From NCBI RefSeq assembly GCF_042655305.1, contig NZ_JBHSLR010000009.1: 64,000 nt of DNA; one strand, given 5' to 3'. Of the stretch, positions 1 through 7,504 are shown piece after piece; the first letter of the stretch is position 1, and every line of letters begins with the position of its first letter. The position numbers and the translations under genes are program-made. Below the pieces are notes generated by a model. The model saw only the letters and a program-made list of their open reading frames with translations. It had not been told where the DNA came from and did not search any database. The stretch comes from Arcanobacterium_A bovis (lineage in GTDB: Bacteria > Actinomycetota > Actinomycetes > Actinomycetales > Actinomycetaceae).

Positions 1-265
1 GCGGCCACAATTCAATCTCACGCGACTGATGGTCAGACGCGGCTCAATCATTGGCACTACCCTGCGTTCGCGGCGTCTGTCTGAACGAATTGATGTGCAG
101 CAACGCGTGGCACAAGACGTTCTTCCTTTCGTCGAAGAAGGGAAAATCAGGCCAGTGATTGAGCGGATTTACCCGTTTGCGCAGGTTCACGATGCCCATG
201 CAGCGCTTGTTCGCGGCGAGGTATTTGGCAAAGTCCTGCTGCAAGCGCCGGAAGAAGCAGAATAA
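1..265 (+). CDS. Zinc-type alcohol dehydrogenase / NAD(P)H quinone oxidoreductase, C-terminal fragment
   Basis: The window opens inside this gene. The reading frame is open from base 2 and ends in TAA, giving about 87 C-terminal residues. They resemble the end of PIG3/quinone-oxidoreductase-type medium-chain dehydrogenases: a short strand with RRGSIIGTTLRSR, a helix, then the IYPFAQVHDAHAALVRGEVFGKVLL ending, in which the family has its usual 'A..AH..M....GK.VL' close. The cofactor-binding and catalytic parts lie outside the window. Its last 119 bases overlap the 3' end of the convergent membrane-protein gene on the other strand. The family call is fairly sure; the substrate is unknown. Confidence 0.75.
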   Translation, partial: RPQFNLTRLMVRRGSIIGTTLRSRRLSERIDVQQRVAQDVLPFVEEGKIRPVIERIYPFAQVHDAHAALVRGEVFGKVLLQAPEEAE

Positions 266-2741
266 AGCCCATCCCCGGCAACACAATTCCCGAATCATTC
301 ATCACGAACGCGATGCCGAGGCAGGTTCCAATTGAAATCAGCGTGCATACCGCAACGGAGTCGAGAAGTTTCGAATACATAGCACGAGCTGCGGGAATAA
401 TGACGACGACGATCAGCGCCAAACCTGCAAGCGTCACCCAACGATGGGACGAGGTAAAGAGGAGGCGGAGGTTCACAGAAATCTTGCGCACGATGATTTC
501 ACTCGCCTCGCCGTCCAAAATCGACTGAATGAAGTTACCCAAATGAGTACGCGCTGAACCCGGACGTATCCAATCAACAAAAGCAACACCAAAAGCGGCG
601 CCTACACCGCATAAGGCAAGAACACCTGCCTTTTTGACCGACGGAATCCGCCCACTCACGAGCATCACAAACACTGCAATCGCCGGCACAAAAGCGAGCG
701 CGCCACCGAAATCGGCACCCATTGTGGGCCAAACACCGATCACCGAAGCCACCAGCGGAAATACTGCGCTCACGAGAGCCGCCATCGTTCGAGACCATCC
801 GCGCCCAATGAGCCAGTGAGCCACAAACCCCGCAAAGAGCAGCATACCCGTTGATAGCAGGGCGAATGCCTCGTTACCTAGACCATAGAACCGTGCGCCA
901 AGCAGAGTATTAAATCCCATCGGCGCATCGGACATCACTTTCGCGCCGGTTGCTGTGTCGATAGCCAGGGAAATTCCCGTTAGCGTTCCGATCACCACAA
1001 GCGGAAGAAGAATATTAAAACGGAACAAGAAGAACGTTGCTACTGCGATTGCGAGCGCAAGAAGCCACGTGGATGTGATAATCGCCGATTGTGGATTGGC
1101 TGCGCGCCACCAGCTGTATACCATCGTGACGAAATGAGAAGCCACCGGCACGCTCGAAATTGTCAAGCCCATGATTCCGAGCGCTACAGCCACCCATGTT
1201 TTGCGAAGGCGGGCACTGAGCGAGTCACTAATCTGGTACAGCTTGCATGCAGCGGAAGAGTTGCATAAGCGAGCCACTTTGCCCGCACGTGCAACCTCAC
1301 AAGTACCCGCAACCTTATCCTCACCTGCAGCCTTACCCGTGCCGGCAAACTCACCCTCGCCTACAAATCCGCGAACACGCGTCGAATGGCGGAAAACCCC
1401 AAAAAGCAGTCCGCACGACGTGGAGATGAAAATAATCGCCGACCACGTCATTTCCACATAAAATCCTCCACGAACCTTACGTATTTCACCAGCTTGGAGT
1501 GCCATATCGGCTAGGTTCGTACGGCGATACTCAAAACAAGAATCGGCGCTACAAGCGGAAATATCACCAAGCGGAACCTTAGCGACGCTGCTGCCAAGAA
1601 AAGCAGGGATCGAGGTGTTGGACGGCGACGGTACATCACCGACTCCGGCATCTTTGAGCAGCTCAAGAGCTGTAGGCAACAGCGAAGCATAAGTAATATT
1701 GCCTGTTTGGCGCACTTGAGCGCTCCAAGCCACTGTGTTTTGTGGATGCGCGCTGATGCCATTGGAAATAAAGCCAGCTTGCATCTGTTCGGCCGATCCC
1801 AGGCTTTGCAGTGACGCAAAAACAACCGTCGTGCCTGGTTCTAGTCCTGCCATCAGCGCATCAACTCGTTCGGCGTTATTCTTAGCTTGAATATCGCGAT
1901 AAATTTGCGCAGGTAGGAAGTCTGCTCCGGCTCGCGTCTCCGGATCGTTGTCTGGCAAGCGCGTGATAAAAAGCGATTTTTCGTTGGCGGCGCTTTGGCG
2001 ATCTGGATCTAGTGCAAAATTACTAATCGATGCATCTACTATTGTGAGCTGGTGAGAGAGCGAAGAATCTCGTACTTGTTTAGCGAACAACTCATTGCCC
2101 AACGCAGGATCTCGATAACTCTGCGGCGCTTTTCCGTGGCGGTTAGCGGTTATATACGCTGCCTGTTTTCCTAGCGCCACGTATGTTATTCCGCTATGTT
2201 CGAGGAAGTCTCCAAAGCTACCTAACTGTAAATGGGGCGATTCCTCAGCTGACCGAATAGCAATTGATGCCCAATTGAGAAACTCTGATCCTGGAAATAC
2301 GCTCGGCTCCACACATGTTGGCCGCAGTGATACAGAAGTTTTTGACACTTGACCGCCCGCGCCCATCGCCATGGCAAGATCAATCGGGCACGTCCAATCC
2401 AATAACGACGGCGGGATAACGTTGAACATCGTGCCGGAACTGGCCCATCGCGCGAGCGCCGGAGTGCTCCGCGCATTGATATAATCCCAGTTCAGAGAGT
2501 CGGTAAGAATCACGACGACGGATTTTTTGGTGGCGTTCGCAGCCGCCGGAGAGTTCGTAATACTCGGCGCGTCCGCAGCGCCCGTCCTCGTGGTAGCCGC
2601 TGTATCAGCAACCGCTTGCACTCTCAGCATTCCGCCGAGCAATAATTGTGCAACAAGCAGGAAAAACGCTACAACAAACAGAAGTGTTCTGGCACCTGTA
2701 TCCGCAAACAGTTTCCGAGATCCCATGCCATTGCGTCGCAT
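147..2741 (-). CDS. Polytopic membrane protein with alkaline-phosphatase-like extracytoplasmic domain (paralogue of 7505-9841)
   Basis: 864 residues. A signal-anchor helix (about 15-37) is followed by a roughly 350-residue outer domain starting VVVILTDSLNWDYIN, which resembles the metal-binding first strand of the alkaline-phosphatase/sulfatase fold. A helix near 435, a cytoplasmic loop with a short tandem repeat, and about seven membrane helices follow. It shares three motifs with the gene at 7505-9841: RFYGLGNEAF, GADFGGALAF and NDSGIVLPGMG. Those motifs lie in the membrane half, so a lipid-linked or cell-wall glycopolymer substrate is possible, but that is inference. The stop lies 3 bases upstream of nothing known; the last ~35 codons are antisense to the neighbouring oxidoreductase and have no counterpart in the paralogue. 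The start (ATG) lies 2 bases after the HAD stop, so it is probably co-transcribed with serS and the HAD gene. Confidence 0.7.
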   Translation of the reverse strand: MRRNGMGSRKLFADTGARTLLFVVAFFLLVAQLLLGGMLRVQAVADTAATTRTGAADAPSITNSPAAANATKKSVVVILTDSLNWDYINARSTPALARWASSGTMFNVIPPSLLDWTCPIDLAMAMGAGGQVSKTSVSLRPTCVEPSVFPGSEFLNWASIAIRSAEESPHLQLGSFGDFLEHSGITYVALGKQAAYITANRHGKAPQSYRDPALGNELFAKQVRDSSLSHQLTIVDASISNFALDPDRQSAANEKSLFITRLPDNDPETRAGADFLPAQIYRDIQAKNNAERVDALMAGLEPGTTVVFASLQSLGSAEQMQAGFISNGISAHPQNTVAWSAQVRQTGNITYASLLPTALELLKDAGVGDVPSPSNTSIPAFLGSSVAKVPLGDISACSADSCFEYRRTNLADMALQAGEIRKVRGGFYVEMTWSAIIFISTSCGLLFGVFRHSTRVRGFVGEGEFAGTGKAAGEDKVAGTCEVARAGKVARLCNSSAACKLYQISDSLSARLRKTWVAVALGIMGLTISSVPVASHFVTMVYSWWRAANPQSAIITSTWLLALAIAVATFFLFRFNILLPLVVIGTLTGISLAIDTATGAKVMSDAPMGFNTLLGARFYGLGNEAFALLSTGMLLFAGFVAHWLIGRGWSRTMAALVSAVFPLVASVIGVWPTMGADFGGALAFVPAIAVFVMLVSGRIPSVKKAGVLALCGVGAAFGVAFVDWIRPGSARTHLGNFIQSILDGEASEIIVRKISVNLRLLFTSSHRWVTLAGLALIVVVIIPAARAMYSKLLDSVAVCTLISIGTCLGIAFVMNDSGIVLPGMGFILLLPALAAGLCQIPRREQALHGHREPAQTGKSAQSLA
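1273..1362 (-). repeat. Five degenerate 18-bp tandem repeats coding a 6-residue repeat
   Basis: Five consecutive 18-bp units can be aligned (1273, 1291, 1309, 1327 and 1345 as unit starts). On the coding strand they give hexapeptides of the type G-x-x-K/E-V/F/A-A: GEGEFA, GTGKAA, GEDKVA, GTCEVA, RAGKVA. They lie in the cytoplasmic loop after the first post-domain helix of the 864-residue membrane protein. The paralogue has no such repeat at this point, so it probably arose by local expansion. Confidence 0.6.
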
Positions 2742-2743
2742 GA

Positions 2744-3685
2744 TTAGCCCAGCAATTCCTCAAGCACGAGCGCACACCCGTCAAGGTACACGTCTTCGGT
2801 CATTGCATCTGCATACGCGGCAACATACTCCGGCGCATTGCCCATCGCTATACCAACGCCAGCCCAAGCAAGCATTTCGCAGTCATTACCTGAATCGCCC
2901 ACCGCAACCGTGTGGCGGGCGTCAACGCCAAGGACATTTCGCACATATTCAAGGCTCGTAGCTTTCGAGATTCCCACCGGCGCAATATCCATCCACGCCG
3001 ACCAACCCACAGCGTATTCCATGCCATGTAAGCCCAGGTCATCCATAACGTCGAGCAATTCTAAGGCAGTCAAATGCGGGGCACGCACCGTCAAACGCGT
3101 TGCGTGTGGATCGCTCAACTGCGCAAGAGGCACAATCACCGACTGCCCCGTGAGCTCACCGGGCGGAAATTCCCCGGTGATCTTTCGCGCCTGATCAAGC
3201 GTCTCAACTGCCATAACAGCATCAGGTAACGCCTTGGAAATAATCTCAATTTCCCGCTGCGGATCAAAAGTATTGGACGCAACTATCGCCACCTCGGGCG
3301 TAGCTTCTTTCACGACGTCGGCCACCGGCGTCGTCCTCTCTTGCGGCGCGATTCCCCCAACACTCAACACGATTGACCCGTTGGAACACACCGCATATCC
3401 ACGGCAAAAATCGAATTGCTGCATCGCCACTTGCGCCCCGGAAATGCCGCGCCCGGTAGCGATCACCAAATTCGTTCCAGCAGCTAGATGCGCCGCAATG
3501 GCCTTTTTGACGCGCGGAGAAAGGGAAGTGTCGTGGTGCAGAATCGTGCCGTCAATATCGAGAGCAACCATCAGCTGCGGCCCTGCGCTTGGCAGTTCAG
3601 CAGCCAAAATTGCCTCCCGCCACGCAGTGTTTGGAGCAGTGCGTGGCGGCAGTCCGCCAGAAGAATCAGACCGTGGTGCTGTCAC
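2744..3685 (-). CDS. HAD-superfamily hydrolase, Cof type
   Basis: 313 residues. The HAD nucleophile motif ALDIDGT is at about 41-47, and the late motif GDSGNDCEML (about 263-272) carries the Mg-binding aspartates. The length and the cap between them fit Cof-type (class IIB) sugar-phosphate or pyridoxal-phosphate phosphatases. The start is a GTG overlapping the serS stop by 4 bases (GTGA), suggesting translational coupling. A later ATG at residue 39 lies just before the domain, so the first 38 residues are less certain. serS followed by a Cof-like HAD gene is common in actinobacteria (family knowledge). The substrate cannot be read from the sequence. Confidence 0.85.
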   Translation of the reverse strand: MTAPRSDSSGGLPPRTAPNTAWREAILAAELPSAGPQLMVALDIDGTILHHDTSLSPRVKKAIAAHLAAGTNLVIATGRGISGAQVAMQQFDFCRGYAVCSNGSIVLSVGGIAPQERTTPVADVVKEATPEVAIVASNTFDPQREIEIISKALPDAVMAVETLDQARKITGEFPPGELTGQSVIVPLAQLSDPHATRLTVRAPHLTALELLDVMDDLGLHGMEYAVGWSAWMDIAPVGISKATSLEYVRNVLGVDARHTVAVGDSGNDCEMLAWAGVGIAMGNAPEYVAAYADAMTEDVYLDGCALVLEELLG

Positions 3686-4956
3686 TTCTTAACCGGTTCA
3701 ATAACCTCGCGACCACCCATGTATGGTCGCAAAGCTGCAGGGATATAGAGCGAGCCGTCGGCCTGCTGATGGTTTTCAAGCATCGCCACCAGCCAGCGCG
3801 TGGTGGCCAAAGTTCCGTTGAGAGTGGCGACGGCGTTCGTGCCGTTTTCACCACGGAAACGCGTGTTGAGACGACGCGCCTGGAAAGTCGTGCAGTTCGA
3901 GGTAGAGGTGACTTCCATGTAGCGATTCTGCGTAGGAAGCCAAGCTTCACAATCGAATTTCTGCGCAGCTGAAGAGCCAAGATCACCAGCGGCAGTATTG
4001 ATCACGCGATAAGGAAGCTCAGCCTTGGCAATCATTTCTTCTTCCCAGGCCAAGAAGCGCTCGTGCTCTTCAAGCGCGTCGGTAGGGTCGCAGTAGGAGA
4101 ACATCTCCACCTTATTGAACTGGTGTACGCGAATGATTCCGCGAGTATCTTTGCCGTAGGATCCAGCCTCACGTCGGTAACAGGTAGACCAGCCAGCATA
4201 ACGAATTGGTCCTTGCGTAAGGTCAATGATTTCGTCCTTGTGGTAACCCGCGAGCGCCACCTCAGACGTGCCTGTGAGGTAAAGATCGTCGGCCGGGAGA
4301 TAGTAGATCTCATCTGCGTGAGCACCGAGGAAGCCAGTACCACCCATAATGTCTGGGTTTACGAGCGTTGGCGTGGTGAGCAGAGTAAAGCCGTACTTCT
4401 CTGCCTGATCGGCTGCGGCCGTGAGCAAAGCAAGCTCCAGACGCGCACCCACGCCTTTCAGATAGTAGAAACGAGAGCCAGCTACCTTGGTGCCGCGAGC
4501 CATGTCTACGGCGTCGATCGCTTCGGCGACGTCGAGGTGATCCTTTGGTTCGAAACCTTCCGTTGCGAAATCACGCGGCTCGCCAACGTGTTTGAGCACC
4601 ACGTAATCATCTTCGCCACCTGCGGGAACGCCGTCTTCAATAAGATTTGGAAGCTTGAACATCGCCTCCGTGAAGGCTTGATCGGCGGCGTTGGACTCGG
4701 CCTCTAACGCCTTGACCTGCTCCGAGAGCTCTTTAGCTTTAGCCAAAATTGCTGGGCGCTCGTCAGCAGAGGCTTGACCGATCGTTCGTGAAAGCGACTT
4801 CTGCTCCGAACGAAGATCTTCGAAAGCTTGCAGTGCCTTGCGGCGCGATTCATCGGCACTCAAAATCACGTCTACAACGGACTCATCAGCGCCACGCGCA
4901 CGTTGGGAGGCACGAACTGCCTCAGGATTTTCACGAATAATGCGGATATCGATCAT
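3682..4956 (-). CDS. serS: Seryl-tRNA synthetase
   Basis: 424 residues, the usual length for bacterial SerRS. It charges tRNA-Ser with serine. The N-terminus (about 1-105) is the long antiparallel coiled-coil arm that holds the tRNA-Ser variable arm. The class II core follows, with motif 2 around YRREAGSYGKDTRGIIRVHQF and motif 3 in the GTLATTRWLVAMLENHQ stretch. It is the first gene of a minus-strand run (serS, HAD hydrolase, membrane protein), transcribed away from the diacylglycerol kinase gene. A tRNA-Ser gene lies 8 kb away. Confidence 0.98.
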   Translation of the reverse strand: MIDIRIIRENPEAVRASQRARGADESVVDVILSADESRRKALQAFEDLRSEQKSLSRTIGQASADERPAILAKAKELSEQVKALEAESNAADQAFTEAMFKLPNLIEDGVPAGGEDDYVVLKHVGEPRDFATEGFEPKDHLDVAEAIDAVDMARGTKVAGSRFYYLKGVGARLELALLTAAADQAEKYGFTLLTTPTLVNPDIMGGTGFLGAHADEIYYLPADDLYLTGTSEVALAGYHKDEIIDLTQGPIRYAGWSTCYRREAGSYGKDTRGIIRVHQFNKVEMFSYCDPTDALEEHERFLAWEEEMIAKAELPYRVINTAAGDLGSSAAQKFDCEAWLPTQNRYMEVTSTSNCTTFQARRLNTRFRGENGTNAVATLNGTLATTRWLVAMLENHQQADGSLYIPAALRPYMGGREVIEPVKK

Positions 4957-5078
4957 ATATTAAGGATAGGCGCTCTGGGCTTTATCGGCTAATTTGCACG
5001 CCGAACTGTTCACAATTCCACTGCGAAGCCACGCGAGATTCCCTGCATAAACACTGGTTTTAACGTACGCTTAGTAAC

Positions 5079-6269
5079 ATGAGACCTGAACTCATCATCT
5101 CTATCATCGCCTTAGTTCTCGCTGTGATTGCCCTTGGCGCCACCGCTGCTGTGTACTATATGCTGCGAAAGCCACATGCCGCTCAGCCAGCGAATATGCC
5201 CACCTCCGAGCCAGCGAGCGCGACTGCGCTGCTAGAGGCCGAAGCTTCCGCCGGCGAGATTCTCGACGGCCCGCCCCACGTTATCTACAATCCCAGCAAA
5301 ACTGCCGATTGGCGCAAAATCCGCGAAGAGCTGGTGCGTGCGGCCGACGCCGCCGGTTTGCCTGAACCGGTATGGATTAAGACGACGGAGGAGGACCCTG
5401 GTTTTGGTCAGGCTCGCCATGCGTTAGACAACCGTGCCTGCGTTGTTATTGCTGCGGGCGGCGATGGAACGGTTCGTGCCGTTGCGCAAGTACTCGCTGG
5501 CACCAGCACACCGCTCGGCATTATGCCTGTTGGCACTGGCAATCTTTTGGCCCGAAATCTAGATTTCCCGATTCAGTCCATCAAAGATCTTGCGCAAATC
5601 GCTCTCACTGGCATCAATAAGTGTTTCGATGTGGGACGCATCAATATTGAGGAAACGTTGAGCGAAAGCCAAATAGAGAGTCAATCAGAGAACCAGACAG
5701 ACGACGGCTCGGCCGCACCAGCTGGTCATCATGCCTTTATGGTGATGGGCGGTGTGGGATTCGATGCCGATTTGATGGACTCTACCAAGTCAGAACTCAA
5801 AGATCGGATCGGCTGGCTCGCATATGTGCAGGCTGCAGGCACACATCTTTTTTCTTCCAAGCTCAAAGCGCAATTGCAGCTCTCGGCCAATCGGCAGCCG
5901 GTAGACGTGGAGGCCCGCTCGGTGATGTTCCTCAACTGCGGCGAACTCACCGGCGGAATCGTGCTCGAACCTCATGCCGATCCAGCTGATCAATGGCTCG
6001 ACTTGGCAGTTCTTGACGTGCGCGGAGGAATCCTCGGCTGGTTCGATCTAGCGCGCCGCGTGATCCTCAAAGGAATCGGCTTCCAAGCGCACGACCTCAT
6101 CAAACAAAACGTCGTAGCTGGTCACATCACCACACGGCGCATTCGCGAGTGCCGCGTAGCCCTGGAAAGACCTCAGCAGCTACAGCTCGACGGCGATGTG
6201 CTCGGCGTCGTCCAGGACTTCACCGTGGAAGTTTTGCCACAGTCACTCTACATCCGCACTCGGCATTGA
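5079..6269 (+). CDS. Diacylglycerol/lipid kinase family protein (DagK/YegS-like), membrane-anchored
   Basis: 396 residues. An N-terminal membrane helix (about 4-28) and a short linker precede a DagK catalytic domain from VIYNPSKT (about 68). The nucleotide-binding GGDGT is at 127-131 and GTGNLLA at 152-158. The C-terminal half (QLDGDVLG near the end) fits the YegS/BmrU family, which phosphorylates diacylglycerol or related lipids for phospholipid recycling. The N-terminal anchor is an addition to the bacterial core of about 300 residues. No clear ribosome binding site precedes the ATG. The last 27 bases overlap the convergent pheA. Confidence 0.88.
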   Translation: MRPELIISIIALVLAVIALGATAAVYYMLRKPHAAQPANMPTSEPASATALLEAEASAGEILDGPPHVIYNPSKTADWRKIREELVRAADAAGLPEPVWIKTTEEDPGFGQARHALDNRACVVIAAGGDGTVRAVAQVLAGTSTPLGIMPVGTGNLLARNLDFPIQSIKDLAQIALTGINKCFDVGRINIEETLSESQIESQSENQTDDGSAAPAGHHAFMVMGGVGFDADLMDSTKSELKDRIGWLAYVQAAGTHLFSSKLKAQLQLSANRQPVDVEARSVMFLNCGELTGGIVLEPHADPADQWLDLAVLDVRGGILGWFDLARRVILKGIGFQAHDLIKQNVVAGHITTRRIRECRVALERPQQLQLDGDVLGVVQDFTVEVLPQSLYIRTRH

Positions 6270-7241
6270 TCGGCTGACCAGGCTTTTCACCCAAGCTCGT
6301 GCCGCATGGAAATCGCTATCTGCGGTACCTGCCAAGAGTTTTGTTTTCACGCCAGCTGCCGAGGGATACGAGCCAAGGAAAGTCACCTTGGGGCTCACGC
6401 GATGCAAAGCAACCAGCGTGGACTGAATCCGCTCGTCGAAAATATGCCCCTCGGCGTCGATAGAAAACGCGTATCGACCCAAAGAATCTCCGATCGGACG
6501 CGACTCAATCCGGGTGAGATTCACCCCATGAGCTGCAAACTGTTCGAGCAGCGTAAGCAAAGCACCAGCTTCATCTGTAGGTAGCTGCACCATCAAAGTC
6601 GTTTTATCAGATCCGGTACGCGGCGGCACTGCGCCAGCCGCGCCTATCATCACGAAGCGAGTGACGGCGTCGGGATTATCGGCCACATCCGCACTCAACA
6701 CCTCGAGACCATACTGTTGCGCTGCGAGAGGTGAGACGAGCGTGGCGTCGTATGCGGCGTCGTCGTAAGGAAGCGTGAGGCCTTTGGCACCTGCTGCGGT
6801 TGACGTCGCCGGAAGATGGACGACGTCGGGCAGGTGGGTGAGGAGCCAGTTTCGGCACTGCGTCCAGGCGGCGTTGTGAGTGGAGAGCCGCTTAATGCCC
6901 GCAAGCTTCGTTCCAGGGCGAACAGCGAGCACGAAGGAAATCTGTTGCAGTACTTCGGCACCGATAATCAGGTCGGCGCTTTGTGCGAGGGTGTCGAGAG
7001 TTGCGTTGATGCCACCTTCGACCGAATTTTCAATAGGGACGACGGCGAAATCAGCCTCGCCCTCGCGCACCATTTTTATTGCGCGGGGAGCGTCAATTGC
7101 AGGAATATGCGTGGTATTGGAGTCCTCAGGAGCGATGGCATTGAGCGCCTGCTGGCAAAAAGTGCCGCGCGGACCGAGAAATGCGAAACGGGTTGGGCTG
7201 GTTGTGGCAGCCGCGTGCGCCGATGTAGTTACGCCATCCAT
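6243..7241 (-). CDS. pheA: Prephenate dehydratase
   Basis: 332 residues. It converts prephenate to phenylpyruvate in phenylalanine synthesis. The dehydratase domain starts FAFLGPRGTFCQQAL (19-33) and contains VVPIENSVEGG and the catalytic TRF motif at 194-196. A C-terminal ACT domain (about 214-290) carries the phenylalanine-binding ESRP (246-249), so feedback inhibition by phenylalanine is expected. There is no chorismate mutase domain, which is usual for actinobacteria. The last ~35 residues run past the ACT domain and overlap the 3' end of the lipid kinase gene by 27 bases. Confidence 0.96.
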   Translation of the reverse strand: MDGVTTSAHAAATTSPTRFAFLGPRGTFCQQALNAIAPEDSNTTHIPAIDAPRAIKMVREGEADFAVVPIENSVEGGINATLDTLAQSADLIIGAEVLQQISFVLAVRPGTKLAGIKRLSTHNAAWTQCRNWLLTHLPDVVHLPATSTAAGAKGLTLPYDDAAYDATLVSPLAAQQYGLEVLSADVADNPDAVTRFVMIGAAGAVPPRTGSDKTTLMVQLPTDEAGALLTLLEQFAAHGVNLTRIESRPIGDSLGRYAFSIDAEGHIFDERIQSTLVALHRVSPKVTFLGSYPSAAGVKTKLLAGTADSDFHAARAWVKSLVSRSMPSADVE

Positions 7242-7504
7242 ATATTCTCCTCACAGTGCTTAGCTTTTTACCACTGTAATGCTTTTAGAAACGAAGCGCT
7301 CCCAGTGAATACTATGCGGAAAGTGAATGAGATCGGGAAACAGTAGTTGAGTATCGTAGGATTGGATTGGGAAATATGATCCAAGTGTGCGTATTAAACT
7401 GCAAAGCTACCTTCGTGGTTGACAATGCCGCAGCTAGATTATGATGTTTTCCACCAAAGCCTGTTTTCCGCTTAGAAATCCGCTTAGAAAGTAGACTCCC
7501 GCAC

